Below are positions 1 to 8,108 of a stretch of 11,341 nucleotides of DNA, one piece after another. The stretch spans positions 1-11,341 of the forward strand of contig JALLPB010001075.1 in NCBI GenBank assembly GCA_036939975.1, read 5' to 3'. The notes under the pieces are model-generated. The model saw only the letters and a list, made by a program, of their open reading frames with translations. It did not search any database and had not been told where the DNA came from. A program made the translations under genes and the position numbers. Position 1 is the first letter of the stretch. Each line of letters opens with the position of its first letter. The stretch is from Cyclostephanos tholiformis. Its lineage: Eukaryota > Bacillariophyta > Thalassiosirophyceae > Thalassiosirales > Thalassiosiraceae.

Positions 1-779
1 AACATTCAATAATGCTTTAGATCTCTGATGTCAGTCTGTGACTTCAGAGGTTCCAATTGGTACTAAAAATTTGTTTGGTACCTTAGGATGTACTTTAGGT
101 AAGTACTGGACACACCTAATGTCTGATCTTGGTCAGGCATGCCTAAAGTGTGAAACAAAGGTTACACATGTTACAGTGAACTTGTGGGCTCGTGTGTGGT
201 GACGTGGTTTTGTCCTAACTGGCCACTGGCCAGCGAGGCAAGAACTGTAGGTGGTTATGTGGAGGTAGTGTTGGGGGGATTTTCTACTGGTAGGGTAGGT
301 GCTTGGAACAACACCCAAAACCAAATTTGTCAGCCTGATTCTGATTGCTGGTCCATGGCCCCCTGGCATCAATGATCGCACCTACTGGGGGCAAGCAATG
401 CATGGCATGGGGGGGGGCGGATTTTATGGTAGGTTGGGTGGTAGGACCACCACACAGTGAACCATTAGGTCAACCACCTTCAGTAATTGGATGATCAATC
501 CCTGGGCATTGGCAGCTGCCTCACACTACTGGCTAACTTAGGGAATTGTGGTTTTGTTCAAATCGCACAATGTGCCAAGCAGCAAGCAGTGGTTGATTTA
601 TGGGGGGGGGAACCAATTTTGTTACATAGAAAAAATTAATTTGACCATCCTGGACATGGCTGGCTGAGTTAATTAAATAATGCAATGCTATTGATGGAAA
701 ATAAAATGCTAATTATTTGTTATGATATTTACTGATGTGGGACTAGGGGGGTGGATTGATTGTAGGTTGCATCTGCAGC
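1..779. other. Stretch without a supported gene
   Basis: I find no coding region here that I can support. The short open frames on both strands (the longest about 80 codons, around 133-381) have no recognisable motif and look like chance. Two uninterrupted runs of nine G occur at 409-417 and 602-610, both on the plus strand. The decayed transposase downstream may extend its 3' tail into about 720-780, but I could not follow it further. Confidence 0.5.
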
Positions 780-2880
780 ATCCATCCCAGCTACCTGCTG
801 CCCCTCTTTTCTTGGTCGTCTTCTTTTTGATGGTGAGAACAGTGTCCCTCTTCTGCTGTGCCTCAATTCAGGTGATGGTCATATCAGCCGTCATAACATG
901 CAGAAATTTCAGTGCATTGAGCTTATGCTCATTGGTATCTGTCCACTTGGCAGGGTTGCTTGCCATGTTGTCACCTCCACAGCCATCCTCAACCATTTTT
1001 TGTGGATTGCCTGATTGCTTGACAATAATCCCATTTTTGATGTTGGGATACTCTCCCACTTAAGGAGATATTTTAATTCCTCATTGGTTAGACAGTCAAT
1101 GTTACCACCAAGATTGTGCTCAAGACATTCAAGCATGACCAGTGACTCCTCTCTCCATGCATCAAAATCGATCCGGCTTTTTTCTCCTGCTACAGCTCCA
1201 CAACCTGTCCTTTCAATGCTTTCATATCTTGCACAATCCAATATCATCCTCCACCAGATATGCTGTCCCCCATTATAAAGAAAATTCTGCCCACCGTACT
1301 CACCACAGCCAATGTCTCTTGTCACTCAAGGGTTTCTTAGCCATCACTGATGCCAGCCAAGCCTGCCTCCTCCAAATTTTATCGGGGCAAAACTGCACCC
1401 TCAGGATGTTGCCACCATAGCACATCACCACCAACTGTGACATAGCATAGTTGTTTTGCAGCTATATGTTGCAGTAAGCATTAAAGCCCATCCTTGTCTG
1501 TCCCATCGTGATGGACCTTTGGATTTGATAGGCAGTTTCTCCACACATTCCAATTCAATATTATGTTGAATGCCTTTTGAATGACATTATTCAACCGCTG
1601 GAATTTGGGCAGACACTGCTGTAAACAATCAGCCCAAAAGTTGTCATATGCAGTGACCATCAAGAAGCGAACCAATGCAATCTTTTTCAGGTTCATCCAA
1701 ACAACAAACTTGACAGGTCCATGGCTGATATCCATATCCCGTGGAAGTCCAGCAGCTCCATCCCATTATGGCTGGGGCCACTGTCAACTTTTAGTAGGAG
1801 CACACTCTTTCCAGGGTTGTCCTCAATGTTGGGGAAGAGTGGGTCAATTGACCGTTCTAAGTACTTGTAGAACTCCTCATCATTCATGCCCCAAATTTTG
1901 TTGAGCCCAATCATTGCTGGCCATTCCCTCTCCTTCTTTCAGCCAAATTTCCCACACATGCAAAGGACATGCAGAAAAAATACTGCAAATCATCTGCCGC
2001 TTGACCACTTTCATGCTTGTTGGGAGTTGCCAGTGCAGTGGCATGCACTCACCGGCTGCACTGCTCCCAAAGATGCCAGTGCATGCAAGCAATGACTTTG
2101 CTGCTGTCTGGGAACTGGGAGGTTGGGGTCATAATTCAACATCACCATGTGGCCCCCCGCCCTTGTCTTACTGCTATTGAGGCTAATCTCTGTCTTGCCA
2201 TCAAGGCTAATCCTCTTGTCGACATTGATAATCCTCATCGGCATTGCCTCATCAAACCCATTGCCCTCCTCATTCTCTGCCACAAAGCCATGTTTCAGCA
2301 AAAAATGACAGAAGCCATGAACCAGATGACAAGGTTTGAGTACATTGTCTAAGTGACTCACTTCTCCTCAATTGCCAGTGTCTTGACCTGACATTGAGCA
2401 AGACAGGCAAGCATTTCATTGCATGCTCAAATATACTCACATTATCTTTCTCACCCCACTAAAATCAATCCCACAGCACTCATTCACAGCACGGATCAGG
2501 ACTCGCTGCTCCAGCATGTCCTGGTTTGGCTGCCAAATCTGGATGAATGACTCCAGTGCTAGCAGAAGGAGATCAAATGCATGGGTTGGCATCAATCCCA
2601 TTGTCCCCCGGCTCAGTGGTCTTGACCCTATCATGCCATTCTGGTCGTAGTGGTTGATTTTTGGCCTAGACAAACTGACCTTGAACCTACACTCCCTAAG
2701 CTCACCCCTTACCTGGGTGATGATCTCATTTGTTGTTGCCTGGTTCTCCTTTCCTGCCCTCCCCACAGCAATGAGCAATGTGGCACAAGCCTGGGCTTGG
2801 GCCTGGGCCTCTTTTAGCTTCCACTTGTTCATCCCATCAACCTGTTTCTGGTGGGAAATTTTTGAGTCTATTTTAGAAGA
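780..2880 (-). pseudogene. Degenerate DDE-superfamily transposase
   Basis: This is a decayed transposase, read on the minus strand from about 2880 down to about 780. The N-terminal part (2832-2437) has a helical region with 'TTNEIITQVRGEL' and 'HAFDLLLLALESFIQI', which resembles the DNA-binding half of a DDE transposase family I know from diatom genomes. The catalytic half follows: 'INVDK' with its Asp codon at 2218-2220, then 'SKTRAGG' and 'NYDPNLP', then 'SSAAGECMPLHWQL', then 'LKVDSGPSHN' with its Asp codon at 1783-1785. The C-terminal tail includes 'ELKYLLKWESIPTSKMG' near 1015-1080. The matching segments lie in different frames, with changes near 2095, 1925, 1730, 1480 and 1325, and there are in-frame stops around 2350-2437. 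It cannot encode an active enzyme. Family assignment is from remembered resemblance; that it is a transposase relic is fairly sure, the exact superfamily is not. I could not find terminal inverted repeats. Confidence 0.72.
2789..2812. repeat. Short GGGCCT/GGGCTT hexamer repeat
   Basis: Four near-identical hexamers lie inside the N-terminal part of the transposase relic. On the minus strand they encode alternating Ala and Gln (the 'AQAQAQA' stretch near residues 10-16 of the segment that opens at 2832). Probably slippage within the relic. Confidence 0.5.
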
Positions 2881-2945
2881 GGATGGGAGGGAAAGAATAC
2901 CACTGGCCTTTTAGTGGGGATGGGAGGGAAAGGATACCACCGGCT
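2871..2945. repeat. Two-copy 37-38 bp tandem repeat
   Basis: Copies at about 2871-2908 and 2909-2945 share a purine-rich core (gatgggagggaaag) followed by ataccac and a ggc. They differ by a few substitutions and one single-base indel. The repeat lies directly upstream of the 5' end of the minus-strand transposase relic. It could be a subterminal repeat of that transposon or simple slippage; nothing in the sequence decides between them. Confidence 0.75.
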
Positions 2946-3851
2946 ATGGAAGACAAAGCAGTAGATATCATTGCAAGAATTGAATGGTTTGCTGCATTAG
3001 GGAGGTATGCGAGAGCCAGCAGAGCCATTGCAGCTGTGGCCGCCATCTTGGGAGGGCAGATGGGATCCCCCCCTCTAAAACTTCCATGATTTGTCGGACT
3101 TGCATCTGTAGGGTGCATCTGCACCTTCATATGACTGTGGGGATTTTTAGCTTCATGTCAGGTTGGAGGCTCAAGTCACAATCCAGAAAGAGCTTCACAG
3201 CTTTCTCTGCATGACAATCAACTTGATGACTCTTTCACTTTGATGATATCTCTAGAAAAATATGGTACCTAGAGAGGAGTGCAATTTAGAGTACAATAGC
3301 AAAAAAGGAACTCAGTTGCAAGAAAGCACCACTAGAGGCCACATGTCCTTGAACTCTCCAGAGCAGATCCCTGCTGGTCTGATCCTGAAAACTATGATGG
3401 GTCCTTCAACAAAAGACCGAAATGTAACAGACAGCAGACAGATGCGCAAAATGGAACTACAAAAATTTAAAATCGATTTTTCTGCTATCTTTTGTGATGT
3501 TGCATAAACCTAGTAATCCAGCACTTGATGCCAGTATTGGTGTTGCCACATTCCTCATGGAATGGAGGGTCAGTGGAGTGTAGTTTGACCTGCAAAGCCT
3601 ATTATTGATGGATATAATGGGGCATAAAGGGGGGATGCACAAAATTGGCCTCTGTTAAAAAAATTTTGTTACATTTGGGCGGCTCAAAAGGCTGGTTAAA
3701 CAGTGGCATCAGGTGAAGCCCTTAACCCCCCATTGGTCAATGTAAGCAGCATTGCACCAGCACATCAGCATGACCATCAAACTGGGTTGGATGGAGGTGC
3801 ATTTGATTGTCATTGACAATTTTGACATCAACAATAACTGGTGCTAATGAC
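2946..3851. other. Stretch without a supported gene
   Basis: Several short open frames exist on both strands, the longest being 81 codons at 3262-3507 on the plus strand and about 85 codons at 2873-3130 on the minus strand. None shows a domain, motif or continuity that I recognise. The left part may be the 5' flank of the transposase relic. I found no RNA gene. Confidence 0.5.
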
Positions 3852-4063
3852 TACCATAGAACACGTGGCAAAAACAATGCTCCTGCCATTTTTCATTTGA
3901 ATTCCTTTTGGTCAAAAACTTTCCATTCAAAAACCTGATTCCAATACTAGAGATAATGACAATTTGTAATCAAGTCTTTCATTTTTGAATGGACAGTTTT
4001 TAACCAAAAAAAATTCAAATTAAAAATGGCGGGAGCATTGTATTTGCCACATGTTCTTTGGTA
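3852..4063. mobile_element. Foldback or MITE-like inverted repeat
   Basis: The left arm (3852-3933) and right arm (3982-4063) are reverse complements over 82 bp. By hand alignment there are 73 matches, 9 substitutions and no gaps. The 48-bp centre contains further weak complementarity (cctgatt against aatcaag). Both outer ends are TA, as expected for a short element of the Tc1/mariner type at a TA target, although I could not see a longer target duplication. It has no coding capacity and is AT-rich. A transcript would fold into one long hairpin, so it could be a source of small RNAs. The inverted repeat itself is seen directly; calling it a transposable element is inference. Confidence 0.75.
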
Positions 4064-4435
4064 TGTTATGGTTAATTATAATTAAAAACAAGCTACCATG
4101 TTAATCTATATATAATATATTTAGACTTTTCATATGATTTGGTTGCCCGCCAACCACAATGGATGCCATTTTGGCCAACATTGTCATTGGTGGGCTGGCA
4201 ATGTTATGAGAAAAATAGAGGTCAATAGAAATAAACTAATATCAACCTTTATTATTTATGTGTTACCGCTAGATTTCTTTGACCGGGTCTCTTGACCAAC
4301 CCATCCATAGTGTTGCCCATGCATTAGATCGAGTGGATTGATCAAATCCTTGTTGCTGAAGAAGGTGAGTGAATCCACCACCATAGTTGTGCTGTTTGTG
4401 ACAGTTTTTTGTGCATTGTGATTGCTCATGTGATG
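4064..4435. other. AT-rich spacer beyond the truncated retroelement
   Basis: An AT-rich segment (for example around 4071-4130) lies between the inverted repeat and the point where copia homology stops. A minus-strand open frame covers 4269-4469, but it contains no YVDD box or RNase H motif and I cannot place it in the element. No long terminal repeat was recognised. Confidence 0.4.
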
Positions 4436-5284
4436 TCATGAGACCATCGTTTGGAAAAAATTGGTACAAAAAATAACTACCTCACTCTGAATAAAGTCCA
4501 GAACAATTAATTCCTCCCAAAGCATCTCAAACCAATTGTAGTAGCCAGCCCATTTAAGACAATGTAAACTTTTATTGAGTTTGAGAACATAGCAATGCTG
4601 ATTCTCATCTGAGATGTCAATTGGATTGACACCCATAGGAAGTTCCATAAAAATAGGCACATCCAAGTTCAATTGTGGAAAAGCTAGGACAAAATTGATC
4701 CTCTTGGATTGAAGACCACGGATTTTTGCAACAATGAGAAGGAGACAAACACTGTGACTTTGGGTGCATATGTATCCCAAGTAATAGTCCTGACCCCAGG
4801 TTTGCTGTCTGCCATGTGAACATAATGGTGCCTTATGTTTGTTTGAAGTTCCATCTGGAAACCACTTCTGCTTAAAAGACCAGATAGCTATGATCATCTT
4901 ACTACTAATATGCAAGTCTTTGCATTCCATTAGAGTTTAGTGATTGCATGGTTCATGGTCAGCAAGTTCAATTTCAATTGTTTTAAAAAATTGCTTGTGA
5001 TCTTCTTCCCTCAACATTTGTGAGTAAATAAAAGATTCATTTGAAGTTGCATAAGTGTGAACTTGATGACATGTGTCATCGATTGTGTCATCAAATAAGC
5101 CATTTAAGCAATTGTAAAAAGAAAAGGTCTCATTATCAATGTGAGAACTCATGGTGGCAAATGTCCACCTAGAACCCAACCAACTTGAAGACCAATAGGA
5201 ATGAGAGTTGTGGTCTTGGCTTTGTAAATAGCCTTGAATAGGATGGCATGGTGGATGATGTGTAAGCTGTAATATCCAGATCAT
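4436..5284 (-). pseudogene. Copia reverse-transcriptase fragment
   Basis: One minus-strand frame runs from 5284 to 4436, broken only by a TAA at 4937-4939. It starts in the linker before the polymerase ('FATMSSHIDNETFSFYN', 'YSQMLREEDHKQFF'), then enters the reverse-transcriptase domain: 'IIAIWSFKQKWFPDGTSNKH', 'QTWGQDYYLGYICTQSHSVC', 'RINFVLAFPQLNLDVPIFME' and 'YVLKLNKSLHCLKWAGYYNW'. In the motif-A block the position normally held by a catalytic Asp is Asn (codon 4694-4696). Recognisable similarity stops after 'LDFIQSEV', so the YVDD box with the other catalytic residues is absent. The TYAPV-like motif has also drifted. Confidence 0.83.
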
Positions 5285-5619
5285 TATTTTTGTTTTGAAG
5301 TGCAGCTAGTTGTGGTGACTGCCACAGACCTGATGTCTTGAGTTTGATGAGAGCAGGAACTGAATTATTGTTTTGTACAGAAGCAAAGACTTGTTGACTG
5401 AATCCGAACATGGGCATGAGTTAGAATCCTCTTGGGATATTCCTTGCACATCACTGGATCTGGAAAAATCAATTTTAGGTATTTGATGTACAGATTAGAG
5501 TGCTGAAGTGACATTGTTGCTGACCACAGTGGGAACATCATTGCCGATACCAGCAGATATAGATGTAGTACTTGAGTTTGTTTGCATAGCAATATCACCA
5601 GGATTGGCATCGGGAAACA
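5285..5619 (-). pseudogene. Degenerate linker between integrase and polymerase
   Basis: This stretch joins the integrase and reverse-transcriptase fragments. The only recognisable piece is 'SGLWQSPQLAALQNKNND' near 5300-5340, which corresponds to the basic 'SPRLAAL' motif common in the linker of copia polyproteins. Frames change and stops occur throughout. Confidence 0.55.
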
Positions 5620-6012
5620 GTCAAGTTTTTGCTAAATCATAGTCTTCATCAATAACTTGTTCAGAAGCCTTTTGAACTAGCTTGGACCAATTTGGTGGAA
5701 CCTTGTTTTCTTCCATCCTCATAGAAAGCCACACAAAGCTGAGGAGAGATGTTCTTTAATACTTATGCAACTGAACCAGCATGAGAAGGTGAATGTCCAA
5801 CATGTATATTCCTAGTCTGGATCTTGGTTCTCATTTTGTAGGCAAATTGCAATCTTGAATCTAAAACAAAGCATGGCGATCCAAAAATATGAAGTGTTGC
5901 TGGATCAAATAGGTATGGATCAATGTTGAAGAAGGTTGCTTCACAGCTGCACCCATCCGATGGTAAGCTGAGTTGGGTCAACCAAGAAGCAGCCTCTTTG
6001 AGTGCAAATGAC

Positions 6013-6226
6013 CACATCATAGTAGTAATGTAGTCTTGCTAGTGTCATTTTGCATGTAATAGTAATGTCCAAGATATCAGGGTCAAATCCTTGATATGCC
6101 ATTCAACAATCCCATTTTGGTGTTCTGTACCAACCACACAAAAGGTTATGAACTGATTTGATTGCTTTTTGAAAACTCATCGGACATTCAAAGAATATTG
6201 ATATCCTCCTCATCTTCTGTCAATTG
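6013..6226 (-). repeat. Tandem duplication in integrase, copy 1
   Basis: This 214-bp segment is repeated at 6236-6460 with scattered substitutions. Copy 2 is longer by an 8-bp insertion (catttgag) and a 3-bp insertion. The two copies are separated by about 9 bp. On the minus strand this copy encodes 'EHQNGIVEWHIKDL' and then 'LLLHAK', followed by two in-frame stops at 6045-6047 and 6039-6041. Confidence 0.9.
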
Positions 6227-6235
6227 CTAGTGTCA

Positions 6236-6460
6236 CACATAATAGTAGTAATGTAGTAGTCTGGCTAGTGTCATTTTGCATGTAATAGTAATGTCCATGA
6301 TATCAGGGTCAAATCCTTGAAATGCAATTTAACAATCCCATTTTGATGTTCTGTACCAACCACACAAAAGGTTGTGGACTGATTTGCATTTGAGATTGCT
6401 TTTTGAAAACTCATTGGATATTCAAAGTATATTAATATCCTCCTCATCTTCTGTCAATTG
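6236..6460 (-). repeat. Tandem duplication in integrase, copy 2
   Basis: This 225-bp partner of the repeat at 6013-6226 lies on the gag side. It encodes 'EHQNGIVKLHFKDL' and carries the same two stop codons after 'LLLHAK' (6271-6273 and 6265-6267). It also keeps a 'PDYYITTIM' stretch that is 'QDYITTMM' in the other copy. Confidence 0.9.
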
Positions 6461-6496
6461 GCATTAACTCATTGTCATCAAATGGGATAAAAGTAC

Positions 6497-7378
6497 TCAT
6501 ACTATTTTTGGCTGTTGTTGCAGGTACAAATTGCAAAGAATGTTGACTTCAGCTTTGAAATGCTAAATGTCAGAGCCTCTAACAGTCAGAGGCATCAAGA
6601 TAATCCATGATGTACTGAGATTCATGAAATGCACTGAGAATTTGTTTGTAATCAAAATCTGCTTGGATTCCATTGCCGAGTGCCATTTGATGATGTTAAA
6701 AGCATAATCAACTGGCTTGGTGGTCTTGATCATTGAAAATTCTCGACAAACATTTGTCTGAACATCTGGGAGAATCAATTTAAGGTCATTGATCATTTCA
6801 TTAGGCAAAAGGCCAGTCCACTGGTATTTGCTCTTGTGAATTTTAATTGCAATCTGTGCTTCAGGAGTAAGCATTTCCATGATTTGATGTGAAAGAATGG
6901 TTGACTTCCAGCACTCCAAGAACTTCTTGCATCCAATAAAAGTGGCAGCACTAGCAGTGCCAAATTTGCCATGAGCTACAGTCATTTCCATGATTTGGAA
7001 AATGTTGTTGATTGGAACACCTCAAGTCCAATTGCACATCCCCCAAACTTTGTTCTTGGCATAAATTGCAACGTTAGCATCCACAACCTGATTCCATGTG
7101 TTGAGCATGTGAATTTGATCTGAATAAATGAATGTGTTTGCATTAGTCACATCAACAGTGCACGTTGATAGAACATTGAGGAGAAAACCTTGGCCAAATT
7201 TTTTTGAGTATTTCCTGATATCTGCCACAAATGAATCAGCATTGCCAGGGAGTAAATCATATAAGTCTCTGGTTAAAAGTCTTGCTGCTGCTTTTGTTGA
7301 GGAATATGAACTCCTTCAATTTTGCAGCGTAATAGCAGGGTATTCAGCAAATTTGGATTCTGTGGCACTAAATTTTCC
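6497..7378 (-). pseudogene. Copia gag-like fragment with nonsense codons
   Basis: A single minus-strand frame can be followed from 7378 to about 6500, roughly 290 codons, interrupted by stops at 7316-7318, 7022-7024 and 6563-6565. Recognisable segments are 'SFVADIRKYSKKFGQGFLLN', 'MLNTWNQV', 'NIFQIMEMTVAHGKFGTASA', 'ILPDVQTNVCREFSMIKTTK' and 'IIKWHSAMESKQI', followed after the third stop by 'HFKAEVNIL'. This resembles the capsid (gag) region of CoDi-type copia elements. The lack of frameshifts compared with the rest of the element suggests only modest decay. No CCHC zinc knuckle follows; the sequence passes instead into the duplicated integrase segment. Confidence 0.75.
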
Positions 7379-7482
7379 CTAACCCCCCCTCTAAACATGT
7401 GTAATACTATTAAATATTCCAGATTTAGCAGATATTTTTGACTTAGGAATAGTACAATGATGGCAACGATGATGATGAAGGA

Positions 7483-7520
7483 GGGGGGGGGGAGGGGGAA
7501 TGGCAGTAGAGGGGGGGGGG
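7483..7520 (+). repeat. G-run cluster, possible G-quadruplex
   Basis: Ten G at 7483-7492, five G at 7494-7498 and ten G at 7511-7520 fall within 38 bp. The long runs alone can supply four G-tracts, so a plus-strand quadruplex is possible. A further run of ten G at 7783-7792 is followed by GGGG at 7795-7798. Confidence 0.6.
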
Positions 7521-7829
7521 TAATGATGTTGGATTGTCAATATAATGCCAATGGATTTGCACAATGACATCGATGATTATGATGACATTGATAAACAATT
7601 ACAACTAAAAAGTTATGATCAATCTTCCACCCTACTCGGATGTCCTCAATGAGATACGACAGTATATGGAACTAGGACAGGGGCAAGGAGGAGGTGGCGG
7701 GAGGAGCTTTGGCTTTGGCTTTGACCATGGCTGATGATGATAGGAAAAAGTGAGGTGAGGTACAATAGGGGTGGAAAGGAAAGGGGGGGGGGCTGGGGAT
7801 TGTACCAGTGTCTTTGTAGAGGGCTACAG

Positions 7830-7874
7830 GGGCACTTCGGGGGCAAAAAATGGATTTTTGCCCCAGAAATGCCC
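7830..7874. repeat. 20-bp stem, 5-nt loop hairpin
   Basis: The left arm at 7830-7849 and right arm at 7855-7874 are complementary at 18 of 20 positions around the loop atgga. In plus-strand RNA one of the two mismatches becomes a wobble pair. A smaller palindrome (ccccgaaaatttgggg) follows at about 7882-7897. The arms are not followed by a coding gene on the plus strand. It may be part of a small non-autonomous element or the core of an old foldback. Confidence 0.7.
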
Positions 7875-8108
7875 TAAAAATCTCCCCGAAAATTTGGGGC
7901 AGTTGGAGTGTTGCCATAAGACATCATCCCCCAGGCGACCCCCCAGATTTTCCCCCATATTTTTAGTATGACCACTCTAATCACTAGAATACTAATTAAG
8001 AAACTACATGTACTCTCTCACTAGAGGCCTCAATGACAGAGACATGACCTAGGTCAAACTTTGATTACAGGACTCATAAAGTGAGAAAACACCGTCGTTC
8101 ACTACACA

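Larger units (their letters stand above)
5620..6460 (-). pseudogene. Copia integrase fragment (core end and C-terminal part)
   Basis: The fragment begins near the end of the integrase catalytic core, with 'TTFCVVGTEHQNGIV', which corresponds to the block containing the last (Glu) residue of the DDE triad. It continues through 'MMWSFALKEAASW', 'CSCEATFFNIDP', 'HIFGSPCFVLDSRLQ' and 'VGHSPSHAGSVA' (6020-5763). A shift of frame then leads to 'VPPNWSKLVQKASEQVIDED' ending near 5620. The block around the Glu is present twice because of a tandem duplication. The copy nearer the rest of integrase keeps Glu (codon 6102-6104); the other copy has Lys at that place (6328-6330). The zinc-binding N-terminus and the two Asp residues were not found. 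Confidence 0.82.
4436..7378 (-). mobile_element. Truncated Ty1/copia retrotransposon relic (CoDi-like)
   Basis: This minus-strand relic keeps pieces of one polyprotein in the copia order gag, integrase, reverse transcriptase. Integrase lying before reverse transcriptase is the Ty1/copia order, not Ty3/gypsy. Residue patterns such as 'SPCFVLDSRLQ', 'VGHSPSHAGSVA', 'FVLAFPQ' and 'KLNKSLHCLKWAGYYNWFE' match what I know of CoDi elements of diatoms. The missing parts are the gag zinc knuckle, the protease, the N-terminal integrase with its first catalytic residues, the polymerase YVDD box and RNase H. I found no LTR pair, primer-binding site or target duplication. Many stops and frame changes show that it is inactive. 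Confidence 0.85.
7379..8108. other. Intergenic spacer with G-runs and a hairpin
   Basis: No gene is supported between the copia gag fragment and the stop codon of the RING/CUE gene. The spacer holds GAT-rich simple sequence (near 7467 and 7568), three runs of ten G, a (tttggc)3 stretch near 7704-7722 and a strong hairpin. Open frames on the minus strand at 7646-7917 are proline-rich because of the G-runs on the opposite strand and show no domain. The part next to 8108 should hold the 3' untranslated region of the RING/CUE gene; I see no canonical AATAAA on the minus strand. Confidence 0.5.

Noticed and set aside
548..580. gttcaaatc resembling a tRNA B box
   Set aside because: No matching A box or cloverleaf could be found upstream.
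3262..3507. 81-codon plus-strand open frame
   Set aside because: No recognisable motif, hydrophobic pattern or neighbour context; size fits chance in AT-rich sequence.
615..3674. 13-bp direct repeat (aattttgttacat) on both sides of the transposase relic, at 615-627 and 3662-3674
   Set aside because: A 13-mer match between two AT-rich places in 11 kb is expected by chance, and the flanks do not align, so I do not call it a target duplication or LTR.
6013..6460. Tandem copies considered as a CRISPR-like or satellite array
   Set aside because: Only two copies, and both encode the same integrase block.
3066..7394. Shared cccccctctaaa near 3066-3078 and 7384-7394
   Set aside because: Low-complexity match without extended similarity; could not be tied to element ends.
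7545..7652. 35-codon acidic plus-strand open frame from GAT repeats
   Set aside because: Composition follows the simple repeat; no support for translation.
7646..7917. Proline-rich minus-strand open frames
   Set aside because: The proline runs come from G-tracts on the other strand; no domain and no splice partner found.
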